Part shown: positions 51,983-61,409 of the stretch, piece by piece
Layout: each line of letters starts with the position of its first letter
Position numbering within the stretch: the first letter of the stretch is position 1
Source: an uncultured Verrucomicrobiaceae bacterium
GTDB lineage: Bacteria; Verrucomicrobiota; Verrucomicrobiia; Verrucomicrobiales; Verrucomicrobiaceae
DNA: 64,000 bases
Assembly: GCA_937872615.1 (NCBI GenBank)
Contig: CALMTT010000062.1
Coordinates: 1 to 64,000, forward strand
Reading direction: 5' to 3'
Program-made: the position numbers and the translations under genes
The notes under the pieces: generated by a model
What the model saw: only the letters and a program-made list of their open reading frames with translations
What the model was told of the DNA's origin: nothing
Databases searched by the model: none

Positions 51983-52537
51983 TCATCGGTTAGTCCTCCC
52001 TTCCGCTTTCTTACGATCTTTGCGCTTCCTGAGTTCTGCGATCTCCTGCGCAAAAACCTCCCCGAAGTTCAATGCAATCGGCTGTGCTCTTCCCAATTCG
52101 TGATCCCACCGACAAACGGAACCGTGCTGTTCGAAACAGTAAACATTGGCATCTCCAACGATCTTGAGAAATGGAACGAGTGATGTCTTGGTATTCTCAC
52201 GGAATAGCGTGGTCTGGATTCGAATGTCCATCCACTCAGGGATGCCTCGGGCAAGCCCAAAAACGAACACCCCATAAAGAAAGGACCAGAACGGGCCGAC
52301 TGCATACTCCTTCGCACGGGGCCATATCTCTTGCTTAGCTTCGACACAGATGCCACCTAAAGGTGAAATCGAAAACGCCCTGAAGTCCTGGGGGAGCTGG
52401 AAGCCGATCTCTCGCTCGAAATCCTGCAGCACAGACTCTGAAGGAGCATCGTTCCCGCACGCAAACACCGAGAAGTCACCATCAAGGTGCTGGTCCAGGA
52501 TCGTCTTGATTTCCGTTTTCCGCTTGAATGGCCACAT
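51983..52537 (-). CDS. SMI1/KNR4-family protein
   Basis: About 184 residues from ATG 52537 (MWPFKRK). SMI1/KNR4 signature: SESVLQDFEREIGFQLPQDFRAFSISPLGGICVE, then LVPFLKIVGDANVYCFE and SVCRWDHE. The family binds partners and is very common as immunity protein to polymorphic toxins. No toxin gene lies directly upstream, so it may be an orphan immunity gene or act elsewhere. The frame extends to 52567. Confidence 0.75.
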   Translation of the reverse strand: MWPFKRKTEIKTILDQHLDGDFSVFACGNDAPSESVLQDFEREIGFQLPQDFRAFSISPLGGICVEAKQEIWPRAKEYAVGPFWSFLYGVFVFGLARGIPEWMDIRIQTTLFRENTKTSLVPFLKIVGDANVYCFEQHGSVCRWDHELGRAQPIALNFGEVFAQEIAELRKRKDRKKAEGRTNR

Positions 52538-52641
52538 AGGACCTGGCGAATGCAGGCTATCCCGCAAGCTGGCGCATCGCCATCCCGCTCATTACGCCCG
52601 AAGCGATGCCTCGTGTCGATACTTCAAGTTCGGCGATGTCA

Positions 52642-53076
52642 TTATCGCCCTCGAACTGGCATCCCTGGTGACCATTCGACCGGCATCAGCCATTGCCCAC
52701 CGGTATTTGTCCGATTCCAGCGGTGCATGATATAGGTTTCGCTCTGCCAACTAAATGTGACGGCCGGTGAGCTCCCACGGTAGAACACGGCGATCTGAGA
52801 ATTGGTTTTGATCACCACTCGACTTCTGCCCCAATACCAATCCTGGTGGTCGAAGTAATGTCGCCCCCACCCACCGCCCGGCCTTCGGTAAACGAAGCTT
52901 GTTGTGAATGGCTCTGCAGTCCAATTGCATTCCTGCACAATGCACATTTCGCTGCCATCAAGTGCAACTGCGCGGCTGACCACACGGGGCGAGCTGATGT
53001 GATGAACGCACGAGCTCAGCCCGGCCACCAGAACGGCTGCCATGATTCCAAAGGCTATACGCGCTCGTAATGCCAT
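52642..53076 (-). CDS. Small lipoprotein
   Basis: A 144-residue protein with a lipobox at LSSC (about 20-23) after a hydrophobic segment (IAFGIMAAVLVAG). The rest is beta-rich with many aromatic residues (GGGWGRHYFDHQDWYWGRSRVVI, FYRGSSPAVTFSWQSETYIM). No family recognised; similar small lipoproteins occur near immunity clusters. Confidence 0.55.
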   Translation of the reverse strand: MALRARIAFGIMAAVLVAGLSSCVHHISSPRVVSRAVALDGSEMCIVQECNWTAEPFTTSFVYRRPGGGWGRHYFDHQDWYWGRSRVVIKTNSQIAVFYRGSSPAVTFSWQSETYIMHRWNRTNTGGQWLMPVEWSPGMPVRGR

Positions 53077-53171
53077 ACCTTAGACAGCTATTGGTTAATC
53101 GCACAGCACGGTGGACTCGTGTTGTTACAGTCGATGCCACTCAAGGAGGCCATCCGTAACCAAATCCCCAG

Positions 53172-53957
53172 TTAAGCGCTATTGGCTCCAGTCGGTAGGC
53201 TGCCATTGCGAATCCCGATGATTTCGCACCAAGCTTGGGCAAAGACAGCGTCAGGATGGCGACTCCACTCCCGGAGAGCCGCCGCTTCGTCCTGCGCACC
53301 AGAGGCTGCCAGACGCAAGGCCAGATACTCGCCAATGAAGGGCGGGGACTGATAACACTCGTAAGTCGCCGAAAATGTAAGTGACTGGAAGCCCGCGGAA
53401 CGCAACAAGCCCGGAAACTTGCGGCCGATATGAACATCGCCTCCATTGGCTGTCTGGATCTCCATGTAGCGTTTGATGGCCGAGTGAAGGCCATCCGTGT
53501 CAGGCGCGACGATAAAGCCTCCCCAGTCGGGACTGCGCAACGCGATCAAGCCTCCTGGCGCTAGGACGCGGTGTAACTCAGCCAACGCGGCGGCGGGTGA
53601 TGACAGGTGCTCAAAGACGGCATGGGCGAACACCACGTCGAATGAAGACTCTGGAAACGGCAACTCGTAAATAGAACCGACTTGGAATGTGGCGTTCTGT
53701 AACTCCTGGCTGGCGGCCCGATTGCGAGCCCGTTCCACCTGTGATTGCTCACGGTCAACTCCCGTGACACGACCCGCGGAAAGAATTCGGGCGAAGTCGC
53801 ACGTCACGGAGCCTGGTCCACACCCACAATCCAGCAATCTAAGCGAAGCGCGAAGATGCGGGAGCAAAAATGCGGCGTGGGTCTGAGCAGAGCGCTGGGC
53901 CATGAAGTCGCTGGCGTTCTGGGTATAACCGGGAGTGTAATTTTCGGGAGGGTGCAT
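53172..53957 (-). CDS. Class I SAM-dependent methyltransferase (UbiE/COQ5-like)
   Basis: A 261-residue methyltransferase_11-type enzyme. Motif I LLDCGCGPGSVT (about 41-52), D in TGVDREQSQVERAR, ELPFPESSFDVVFAHAVFEHL (motifs II-III) and LHRVLAPGGLIALRS are clear. It probably methylates a small molecule; substrate unknown. It has no visible link to its neighbours. Confidence 0.82.
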   Translation of the reverse strand: MHPPENYTPGYTQNASDFMAQRSAQTHAAFLLPHLRASLRLLDCGCGPGSVTCDFARILSAGRVTGVDREQSQVERARNRAASQELQNATFQVGSIYELPFPESSFDVVFAHAVFEHLSSPAAALAELHRVLAPGGLIALRSPDWGGFIVAPDTDGLHSAIKRYMEIQTANGGDVHIGRKFPGLLRSAGFQSLTFSATYECYQSPPFIGEYLALRLAASGAQDEAAALREWSRHPDAVFAQAWCEIIGIRNGSLPTGANSA

Positions 53958-54642
53958 CTTGTATTGCCTATGAATCTCAGCGGCTTCGCCGATCTCGGAT
54001 CACGAACGATAGCATCTCCTGGATCCGCCCGATCAAATGTCTGCGCTCTAAATCCTGTCGGATTTGGTCCCTTCCACTAATCGGTGATCAGCTACATCGC
54101 CGGTGTCACATAAGCACTCATTGGGAAGCATATTCCAGCCCCAAATTCTTTCCCTGCGGAGGCCAAGGGATCTCCGAAGCAATAAACACTATCCCGCATC
54201 GTAGGTTTCTTACTTTCGCAGATGGCCGAACCTGGAGTCCCTGTCGATCAGTTTTCATCCGACGCTGCCTCGACCTGTGCATTCCCTCTTAACAAAGCAA
54301 TCGGTAGAAGCTGCTGCTCAGATTCGCCGAACCCACGCAGGTAAAGGTGTTCATCGAAGCCACATGAACACACAGCCGTGCACCAGATCCGCTATTGGTG
54401 GACGCGACGGGAGTGTGTTGCAGGCGTTTCAATAGGAGCCAAAAGGCTCCTTCGAAAGAGTGCCTTTCAAATCATCCAAGGCATTTCCCATAGTGTTTAC
54501 CTCCAGCAGGTTACGCATTCCCCAAGACCTAACTATGGGCAGGGGCTTCCTCAACTAAGGTGATTCCCGTGACGGACATTCAGCTCTCTCCGAGACATCT
54601 GATTCAAGCCGTCCGAAACGGAAAATCTATCGGAATCACAAC
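53958..54642. other. Gene-free stretch upstream of the transfer operon
   Basis: 685 bases without a credible gene. A perfect hairpin AGGAGCC (54434-54440)/GGCTCCT (54445-54451) with an AAAA loop is the only clear structure; it contains AGGAG in its left arm. The region must hold the promoter of the rightward type IV secretion operon, but no strong -35/-10 pair was found by eye. Confidence 0.5.
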
Positions 54643-55203
54643 ATGAAGACAGCAATGGCAGCTCAGCAACCGGAAGGCGACAACCAATCGCCCATCGAAG
54701 TCAAAATGAAGTCGTGGATCGCAGATAACTGGAAGGTGGCGGTGCATCGTGCCAGGGATCGCGGCGTCCGTGATCCGGAGCAAATGGTTCTGGATGCGTT
54801 GTCGTCCGCAGCGAAAGCCAAAACAGAAGACGACTTCGAGAAAATCATTAAACGGCGTCTCTACTATGATCCCAAGAGTGACTACCGCAAACATCGCAGG
54901 GAGCGTTTGATTTTCGTTCCGCTCGAGGGAGAGCACGAGGAGTATTGCGAGGATCCAAACGTTAGCGATCGCCGACACTACCGCCGACGTCAATCCAGCC
55001 GGCTTATGCGAGATCTGCCAAAAGCGGACCGCTACCTCATCTGGTTGCGGATCTTCAAGCGCCTTCCTTACCGCAAAATAGCTCGGCTCCCGATGTTCCG
55101 ACGACGAACCTGCAAAGTAGGGGCGTTGAAGGCCCGCGTCTGTCGGATTTTCCAGCGACTTCGTAACCGGCACAAAAGGAACGGACGTAGGCATACCCTG
55201 TAA
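54643..55203 (+). CDS. Sigma-70-like regulator at the head of the type IV secretion operon
   Basis: A 186-residue basic protein. The C-terminal third (LPKADRYLIWLRIFKRLPYRKIARLPMF, then KVGALKARVCRIFQRLRNR) follows the pattern of sigma region 4 (LP...l-wLr-f..l.Y.eIA.....gavKaR..Ra...LR). The region-2 part (54-110) is unusual: AKTEDDFEKIIKRRLYYDPKSDYRKHRRERLIFVPL. It is the first gene before the VirB-like genes, in the same direction, with 90 bases between. A dedicated activator of transfer is likely, though not shown. Confidence 0.6.
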   Translation: MKTAMAAQQPEGDNQSPIEVKMKSWIADNWKVAVHRARDRGVRDPEQMVLDALSSAAKAKTEDDFEKIIKRRLYYDPKSDYRKHRRERLIFVPLEGEHEEYCEDPNVSDRRHYRRRQSSRLMRDLPKADRYLIWLRIFKRLPYRKIARLPMFRRRTCKVGALKARVCRIFQRLRNRHKRNGRRHTL

Positions 55204-55292
55204 CCTTCGACCATCTCCCCTCGGGATTACTAATGAAGGCACGACCAACAAACGATCGTCCTCAGCGAAACTAAAAACAAATCACCTATCGT

Positions 55293-55535
55293 ATGACAAC
55301 CTTTGTTCTCCTGCTTCTAGCTCAAGCAAATATCGATACTTCAGTCACCTCATTCATCGACTTCATGGGAAGGATTTTCAACATCATCGCTATTGTCATG
55401 GTGATGCATGCCGGCTCCCTCATCCACGATGGAAAAGCCCGCGAGGCCTGGTTCGCACTGATCGGTGCGTTCATCTGCGCTTTAGCGGTGCCAATCGTGA
55501 AAATGCTGATGGGTCTTGGGGGATGGCACTTCTAA
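55293..55535 (+). CDS. VirB2/pilin-like small membrane protein
   Basis: 80 residues with an N-terminal hydrophobic segment and two membrane helices (FMGRIFNIIAIVMVMHAGSL and AWFALIGAFICALAVPIVKMLMG) joined by a short polar loop (IHDGKARE). This size and layout, plus its place just before VirB4, match VirB2/TrbC-type pilins. Sequence identity to known pilins cannot be claimed. Confidence 0.6.
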   Translation: MTTFVLLLLAQANIDTSVTSFIDFMGRIFNIIAIVMVMHAGSLIHDGKAREAWFALIGAFICALAVPIVKMLMGLGGWHF

Positions 55536-55578
55536 ATTTTGTCTCCTTCTCGACTTACAACACCTCGCTTTCCATCCT

Positions 55579-58479
55579 ATGAACGATCACGCTCTCCACC
55601 TTTGTTCAACGCGAGCAACCAGCCGTATCGCAGGGACATTTCTCGGCCTGGATGCGATTAAATTCCTCTACGTCGTCGTCGCTCTCATCATCGGATTGTG
55701 GACCTGCTTCAAGCTCAACACCGACTGGCGACTCCCCATCGGGCTGGCATTGCCCATTGGACTCATGCCAGCGGTGCTTTGCTTCGGGATATTGAGGTTC
55801 CTGCAAGACAAGCCACGCAGCCACGGACGCGACCTGATCGAACAGATTTGGAACCGCGGAGATGCGGCACCAACGGTCGACGAAGGTGCACCATTCGTGC
55901 TAACACCCATACCCGATGGGCACCTCGCCGCGGATCTCATTCTCCTTAACGGCCCTCGCTCTGGAGGTGTTGTCTCCAAAGGATTTTGGATTAACCTACT
56001 ACCCCTTCACAACGCTTCGAATGCTCAGCGCAATCAATACTCGGAGAGCCTTCGTCAGTTGTTCCGCTTTTTGCCCGCGAACTACCGGGTTCAAGTAATC
56101 TGGTATAGCGATTCAGACTATCGAGCGGTCCTTGAATCCTATCAGACGGTTACCAAAGTCACCGCCAATCCAGTGAGTCGCTCTCTTCGCGAGCGCCATC
56201 ATCGGCGTGCCGCCGAACAGATGACACGCCGCATTCTCCGTCGAGAGCGGGTGGCGATAGTCCTTGGCCGAACTCTTGAGGATCTCCCAGCGATTCCTCT
56301 AACGCGAGATCGGGCTGAGCAGACATACAAAGCCCGACTGCACCAACTCCAATCGGAATTCAGTGATCTCGAAAAGCAGTTGCAGTCCTTCTTTGGTCCG
56401 CAGGGGGGAAAGGTCACTGCCATGAACGACCAGGACCACCTCCACCTGTTTGATCGGAAACTCAACCCATCACTCCTTGAACCGGCCTGGCGTGGCCAAC
56501 CTCGCAACGCCCAGGGAAACGATCGATTGCTGGACTCGGTTTGGCATTCGGCCATCAAGGGAGAAGACAACAGGGGATTCCACTTGGACGAAAATCACCA
56601 CGGCGTCCTCACTCTGAAGAGTCTGCCTGAGAAGACCTATCCCACCATCATGCACAGGCTCACGCAACTGCCTCTTGCCGACTACGAAATCACCGTTCAC
56701 GTCAAAAAGCTGGATCCCGCGCGGATCATCAAGCAGGAGCAGTCCGCAGCCGATCGGCTGTTCAATCAGCTTCAAGAAAAGCCGGACGAGAAACTCCAAG
56801 TAGGATTGGAGGCATCCCGGGCACGAATTCGTCACTTGGCAGAAGGATCGATTGTTCCCCTCGAGTTTGAGCTGATAATCGTGGCGCGCGCACGGACACA
56901 GGAAGCCCTTTCCGAAAAGATGCTGGCTCTGAAGAGCGCGGTTAACGGCCTGGCAGGTGCCTTGGCACAGGATCTCACTTTGGCGGCGTCAGCTAGGAAT
57001 GCATTTCTTCGGACGCTACCAGGCGTGCTCTTCAGCAAGCATGAGGGCATCGTTCATTACGGCGAAGATAGCTTCGTTTCACATCTTCTGCCTATTAGTA
57101 GCAGTTTCCTGGGTGATATTGAAGGCGCTGAAGCTATTTACCACGGTGCTCACGGAAGTTTAGTTGGACTCAAGGGTTTCTCAGGAACCGGGAACGCCCT
57201 GACTCCACTGCATCAAGCGGTCCTGGGAACCACCGGAGCAGGCAAATCGAAGTTTCTCTCGGATTGGTTTCAACAGTCCGCGCCCTACTATTCAACGACC
57301 GTCATCATTGAGGAGGGATTGTCGCACGCGGATTACACCCGGAGTTATGGCGTCGAACCCATTCAATTCCGACTCGACGGTTCTCAGACGATTAATTGCT
57401 TCGATACCCACACCCAGCCCATGAGCCCTTTCCAGCGTGCAACCATTGCCGCTCTGATTGCACGCATGGCGGGTGTGCCCAAAGATGAGGACTTAGCACG
57501 CCAACGGGCAGCCCTTATCGCAAAGAAGGTCACCCAACTGTGTCGTGACCACGCCGATGACTACTTGCAGCGTCAGTCAGAGGAACAATATCTGCGACTC
57601 GCTCGCCAGGCATGCGCCTTAGACTCGTGGTCGCGGGCGCGCGGATTGGGTTTTGCCGAAGCGTTTTCTGAATACCGCACTTGGAGCGTTCTCCCGGAGA
57701 ACCACACGACAGAAAGTTCTATTACCCCTGAAGCCGTCCACGATTTCGTAAGTCGGCATCCCGATGCACTCCGAGACCTCATCTTCGCATTCTTATCTGC
57801 GGACGAGCACCTCACCCTCAGCTCATTCCGCGAGTATCTCGAACTTTCGACGGAAGGCTCAGAGGCTGAGGAGTGCAGCCGCATCGCCACTCTTCTCCAG
57901 CCCTGGTGTCGGGGTGGAAACTACGGGGATTTGTGGGATGGGCCGAGCAACGTGTCACTGGACGGTCCCGTGATCCATTTCGAACTCGGGTTGATTCCTG
58001 AGGCAGCGAAAGAAGCCAAGGAACTGGCGGGATTTCTCATTATTAACGACGTTCGCCAATATCTGCTCTCGCGCCCTCGAGCAGAGCGGAAGCGCATCCT
58101 CATCGAAGAAGCCTCCCGATTCCTAGATGTGCCCGGAGGAGAGCAAATCCTGCGGGAGCTCTTTGAGCAATTCCGCAAGTTTTCCGTCCAGGCAACCGTC
58201 GTGTTCCAACAGTATTCTCGGATCGCCCAGACCCAGATTCGCACCGCCATCATCGGCAATTGCCGCTCCTTCATCATATTCAACCCGGGTGATCGACGCG
58301 ATCTCGATCTGCTCGCTCAGGATATCGGTCTCTCGAAAGTAGCCCAAGACACCATCCTCGCCTATCCACGACCTGACGAGCTGACCGGCACCAAATACTC
58401 CGAGTTTTGCTACTTCCGCACCGATCCCACCCAACCACTCTGCGGGACCGTCCGTTTCTTCGATGCCCCCAAAAACTAA
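55579..58479 (+). CDS. virB4: VirB4/TrbE-type conjugation ATPase with N-terminal VirB3-like membrane part
   Basis: About 966 residues from ATG 55579 (MNDHALHLC). The first ~90 residues contain two membrane helices (AIKFLYVVVALIIGLWTCFK and LPIGLALPIGLMPAVLCFGI), as in VirB3-VirB4 fusions. Then comes the CagE/TrbE-like middle and the ATPase domain: Walker A GTTGAGKS (about 550-557), Walker B RILIEEASRFL (about 839), and FVVFQQYSRI-like motif III (TVVFQQYSRIAQTQ). It powers assembly and transport of the type IV channel at the inner membrane. Start ATG 55516 in the same frame would overlap the pilin gene and is rejected. Confidence 0.9.
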   Translation: MNDHALHLCSTRATSRIAGTFLGLDAIKFLYVVVALIIGLWTCFKLNTDWRLPIGLALPIGLMPAVLCFGILRFLQDKPRSHGRDLIEQIWNRGDAAPTVDEGAPFVLTPIPDGHLAADLILLNGPRSGGVVSKGFWINLLPLHNASNAQRNQYSESLRQLFRFLPANYRVQVIWYSDSDYRAVLESYQTVTKVTANPVSRSLRERHHRRAAEQMTRRILRRERVAIVLGRTLEDLPAIPLTRDRAEQTYKARLHQLQSEFSDLEKQLQSFFGPQGGKVTAMNDQDHLHLFDRKLNPSLLEPAWRGQPRNAQGNDRLLDSVWHSAIKGEDNRGFHLDENHHGVLTLKSLPEKTYPTIMHRLTQLPLADYEITVHVKKLDPARIIKQEQSAADRLFNQLQEKPDEKLQVGLEASRARIRHLAEGSIVPLEFELIIVARARTQEALSEKMLALKSAVNGLAGALAQDLTLAASARNAFLRTLPGVLFSKHEGIVHYGEDSFVSHLLPISSSFLGDIEGAEAIYHGAHGSLVGLKGFSGTGNALTPLHQAVLGTTGAGKSKFLSDWFQQSAPYYSTTVIIEEGLSHADYTRSYGVEPIQFRLDGSQTINCFDTHTQPMSPFQRATIAALIARMAGVPKDEDLARQRAALIAKKVTQLCRDHADDYLQRQSEEQYLRLARQACALDSWSRARGLGFAEAFSEYRTWSVLPENHTTESSITPEAVHDFVSRHPDALRDLIFAFLSADEHLTLSSFREYLELSTEGSEAEECSRIATLLQPWCRGGNYGDLWDGPSNVSLDGPVIHFELGLIPEAAKEAKELAGFLIINDVRQYLLSRPRAERKRILIEEASRFLDVPGGEQILRELFEQFRKFSVQATVVFQQYSRIAQTQIRTAIIGNCRSFIIFNPGDRRDLDLLAQDIGLSKVAQDTILAYPRPDELTGTKYSEFCYFRTDPTQPLCGTVRFFDAPKN

Positions 58480-58494
58480 ACATCCCAACGCGCT

Positions 58495-58845
58495 ATGATC
58501 AGAACATCTATTCTACTTCTCGCCGTTCTCGTCCACACCACCGGGTGCTCAAGCTTGGAACATCCCCTCACAACCGCCGGTTTCGCCGGAGGTGGTGCAC
58601 TGCTGGCCAATCAACTCAGCAAGGGCAATCCCGCTGCCACCGTCGCAGGTGCGGCTGGAGGCGCACTGCTGGCGGAGGGTTGGACAGCCTGGCGCACCCA
58701 AAAGGAGCGAGATGCCTATCAACAAGGCTTCCAAAAAGGCCGCAGCGATGGCGTTAAGCAACTTTATTGGAATCTGCAGGACGCCCAACGTCCCGCTTCC
58801 CCCAACACACCGACCGTGACAACCGCCGCATCTCCCACCCGCTAA
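58495..58845 (+). CDS. Glycine-zipper lipoprotein in VirB7 position
   Basis: A 116-residue lipoprotein (lipobox TTGC, residues ~15-18) with a glycine-zipper stretch (TAGFAGGGALLANQLSK, ATVAGAAGGALLAEG) and a hydrophilic tail. Located 15 bases after virB4. Small lipoproteins at this place stabilise the outer-membrane part of type IV systems (VirB7/TraV/TrbH-like). The assignment rests on position and type. Confidence 0.65.
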   Translation: MIRTSILLLAVLVHTTGCSSLEHPLTTAGFAGGGALLANQLSKGNPAATVAGAAGGALLAEGWTAWRTQKERDAYQQGFQKGRSDGVKQLYWNLQDAQRPASPNTPTVTTAASPTR

Positions 58846-58871
58846 TTCGAACTCTGCTACAAACCAAACCT

Positions 58872-59633
58872 ATGAAATACCTCATTCTTCTCCTCACCCT
58901 CGTTTCTGGCCTCCGCCTTTCTGCTGCCGTCACGGTTTACGACCCTGCCGTTCTTGCAAAAATCATCGAATCACTCACCACAGCCAATGCCCAATTGGAA
59001 ATCATCCGACAGGTCGCCCAACGATGGGGAGATCCGGCCGAGGTCCAGCGAATCGAGGGGATGCAGGCCGTGATCCAAAACACGTTGAATCCAATCCTCT
59101 CACTATCGCTACAGCAGATGCAGATGTTGAGCACCGGGGCTAGTGTCTTCAATCCCTCCACCAACGGACTCTTTGTGCCAGTCAAGCCCACCATCACCCT
59201 GCCTGATGGCCAAAGCGCCCCGCGCGCTTTACAGCGCTATAAGGCCTTTGAGGCGCTCGATCAAACCGCCAATAACTTTCTAACCGTTCAACGGGAAGTG
59301 GAGCAGCGTCGTTCCGAGATGCTCGCAGCTCTGAAGACCACCCTCGAACAGTGTCGATCGGCCACGACCATGAGCGAGCTTCAGAAACTCCACGTCACCG
59401 CCTTAGGGCAATCTTCCGTGCTGCAGGACCTGGAACGTCAACTGGACGCTGCGGTTCAGAATACGCTCGTTCAACATCTCCAGAATCAGAATCAGGAGGC
59501 CATTAAAAAGGAGGCGCTGAAGGAGGAGTCCGGCGCTGTTTTCGAAGCTCACTCTAGGAATCTAAGGAAGGTTTTTAAGTTTGAGAACTCCCCGGGAAAT
59601 GCTCCCAACGGGAATCCCCAATCTCAACCCTGA
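58872..59633 (+). CDS. VirB5/TrbJ-like periplasmic protein
   Basis: About 253 residues from ATG 58872 with a signal peptide (YLILLLTLVSGLRLSAA). The mature protein is almost all helix, with a coiled-coil pattern (IIESLTTANAQLEIIRQVAQRWGDP, NNFLTVQREVEQRRSEMLAALKTTLEQC). VirB5/TrbJ proteins at this place in the operon are pilus-tip or channel-associated helical proteins. Homology is remote but the plan fits. Confidence 0.65.
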   Translation: MKYLILLLTLVSGLRLSAAVTVYDPAVLAKIIESLTTANAQLEIIRQVAQRWGDPAEVQRIEGMQAVIQNTLNPILSLSLQQMQMLSTGASVFNPSTNGLFVPVKPTITLPDGQSAPRALQRYKAFEALDQTANNFLTVQREVEQRRSEMLAALKTTLEQCRSATTMSELQKLHVTALGQSSVLQDLERQLDAAVQNTLVQHLQNQNQEAIKKEALKEESGAVFEAHSRNLRKVFKFENSPGNAPNGNPQSQP

Positions 59634-59671
59634 AAACTTGCCGCCCCCGACAACGCCACTCCCTCAATCTC

Positions 59672-60127
59672 ATGAAACAACGTCACAATCTCCTCCCCCT
59701 CTTTTCATCTACTTCGGATGAATGGCCCACACCGCAATTGTTGTTCGACGCGCTCAACTCGGAGTTCGGATTTACTCTGGATCCCTGTGCGACCGCAGCG
59801 AACGCCAAATGCAGCCGATACTTTGACCGAGCGCAGGACGGACTCTCCCAGAATTGGGGACACGAAACGGTGTTCATGAACCCGCCCTACGGGAAGGCGA
59901 TCGGGCTATGGATGGCAAAGGCCTATCACTCCGCTCAGGCGGGAGCTGTGGTCGTCTGCCTGGTTCCTGCCCGCACAGACGCGCGATGGTGGCATCGATA
60001 TGCGATGCGGGGAGAAATTCGGCTCCTCTGTGGCCGAGTTCGCTTTGTGGGTGGCAAACACGCTGCTCCGTTCCCCAGCGCAATCATCGTCTTCAGACCA
60101 CCCACCTTCTCGCTCCAAAGCGCCTGA
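59672..60127 (+). CDS. Phage-type DNA N6-adenine methyltransferase embedded in the transfer operon
   Basis: A 151-residue small adenine methyltransferase of the Dam family seen in phages (DNA_N-6-adenine-Mtase type). EWPTPQLLFDALNSEFGFTLDPCA is the family opening, then YFDRAQDGLSQNW and the catalytic motif NPPYG (FMNPPYGKAIGLWM), then VVVCLVPARTDARWWH. No endonuclease gene is nearby. It lies between the VirB5- and VirB6-like genes with 38- and 4-base gaps, so it is transcribed with the transfer genes. It would methylate the element's DNA when transfer is on. Confidence 0.88.
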   Translation: MKQRHNLLPLFSSTSDEWPTPQLLFDALNSEFGFTLDPCATAANAKCSRYFDRAQDGLSQNWGHETVFMNPPYGKAIGLWMAKAYHSAQAGAVVVCLVPARTDARWWHRYAMRGEIRLLCGRVRFVGGKHAAPFPSAIIVFRPPTFSLQSA

Positions 60128-60131
60128 ACGC

Positions 60132-61409
60132 ATGAACACTCTCATCCAGCAGGAATTCCAACCCTTCTTTGATGCGTGCAGGCGCTTGCACGAAAACTTG
60201 GTGCCCGGATCCATGGTAATCCTAGTCCTGTCCTTCGGGTTCTTTTTTTGGACTCGACCGCAGCATCCCATGGATCTGATCAAGTTCCTGGTCAAATTGT
60301 TTCTGGTCGTGCTCCTGATCCAGAGCACTGAGAGCCTCATAAATTGGGGACAATCAACGGTTGATCAGTTCGTGGAGCACAATGTTCCCGCACGTCCAGA
60401 TCACATAGCCTCCCGCTATGCGGAACGTGTGCTGGGGCCCGTAGATGGTGGCGGGGCCCAAGACCGTTCGTGGTGGGATGTCCTCACCGGAGCAAGCCTC
60501 TTCGAATCTATTCTCTATGCAGCCATCGTGGGCATATCTTGGATCGCAGTGAGCGTGCTCAAGCTCGTCTATGCCTTGCAGCAACTCTCACTGCACTTCT
60601 GCTGGGTTCTTTCACCTCTTCTCTTTGCCTGCTTCGCGATTCCGCCATTGAGCAGCATCGCTTACCGGCATTTCTTGAGGATGACTGGAATCATCCTATG
60701 GCCGATTGGCTTCGCCTTGGCGGCCACGGTGACCGAGTGCCTCCTTGGACTCGAATCTCCATCGCCGCATGACTCGGTGGTCCGAAGCGTATACCGCCCT
60801 GATTTGACCAATCCGTTTCTCATAGGCCTGGGCTTTTGGGTCATTTTTTCAACGCTCCTTGCCCCCGCTTTCATCCAACGTCTCGTAACAGGATTTGCTG
60901 GCAGCAGCAGTGCCCTATTGGAGCAATGGGGTGAGAGGGCTCTGCGCATGGGGCGATTCCACCTGGCCAGCATGCTTCCGCATCGACCGGCATTCAGTCC
61001 ACGATTGATGGGATTGGATGAGAGTTTGAGCCCTCATGATCCAGCGAATAGTTCCAAACACATCCTAGCCAAAGTCGATCCCATCGTTCCGGGGCACTCC
61101 GTTGACGCAACCACTGCCCCGGGGGATACCACCTCGGATAAAGCAGCCGAAGGTCCGTCGAATGAAAGCGCAGCGCCCACTTCACCTGGGGCGGAGGACA
61201 AAACGAACCCAACAGACTCCCAGCCAACAAACACCGCTACCGAACCGCCGCCCCCCGCTTCCGGCGAGACTGCACCACAACAAACGACCGGTGAAGTCCC
61301 GCCCGAGTCCGGCTCCGAATCCCCCGCGGACTCCAAAGAGAATAAACCACCGAAGGACGATGAAACGCCTTCCACCGAACAAGACCCAAACAAGGAACCT
61401 AAGAAATAA
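60132..61409 (+). CDS. VirB6/TrbL-like polytopic membrane protein
   Basis: About 425 residues from ATG 60132 (MNTLIQQEF). Several membrane helices (MVILVLSFGFFFW, FLVKLFLVVLLIQS, ILYAAIVGISWIAV, HFCWVLSPLLFACFAIPP, GIILWPIGFALAA and FLIGLGFWVIFSTLLAPAF), matching VirB6/TrbL. The last ~110 residues are Pro/Thr/Ser/Glu-rich and disordered. It forms the inner-membrane channel of the system. It starts four bases after the methyltransferase stop. Confidence 0.8.
   Translation: MNTLIQQEFQPFFDACRRLHENLVPGSMVILVLSFGFFFWTRPQHPMDLIKFLVKLFLVVLLIQSTESLINWGQSTVDQFVEHNVPARPDHIASRYAERVLGPVDGGGAQDRSWWDVLTGASLFESILYAAIVGISWIAVSVLKLVYALQQLSLHFCWVLSPLLFACFAIPPLSSIAYRHFLRMTGIILWPIGFALAATVTECLLGLESPSPHDSVVRSVYRPDLTNPFLIGLGFWVIFSTLLAPAFIQRLVTGFAGSSSALLEQWGERALRMGRFHLASMLPHRPAFSPRLMGLDESLSPHDPANSSKHILAKVDPIVPGHSVDATTAPGDTTSDKAAEGPSNESAAPTSPGAEDKTNPTDSQPTNTATEPPPPASGETAPQQTTGEVPPESGSESPADSKENKPPKDDETPSTEQDPNKEPKK

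Noticed and set aside
54604-55251. 215-codon leftward frame over the sigma-like gene
   Set aside because: Antisense to 54643-55203, which has sigma-region-4-like sequence and fits the operon; no ribosome site for the leftward frame.
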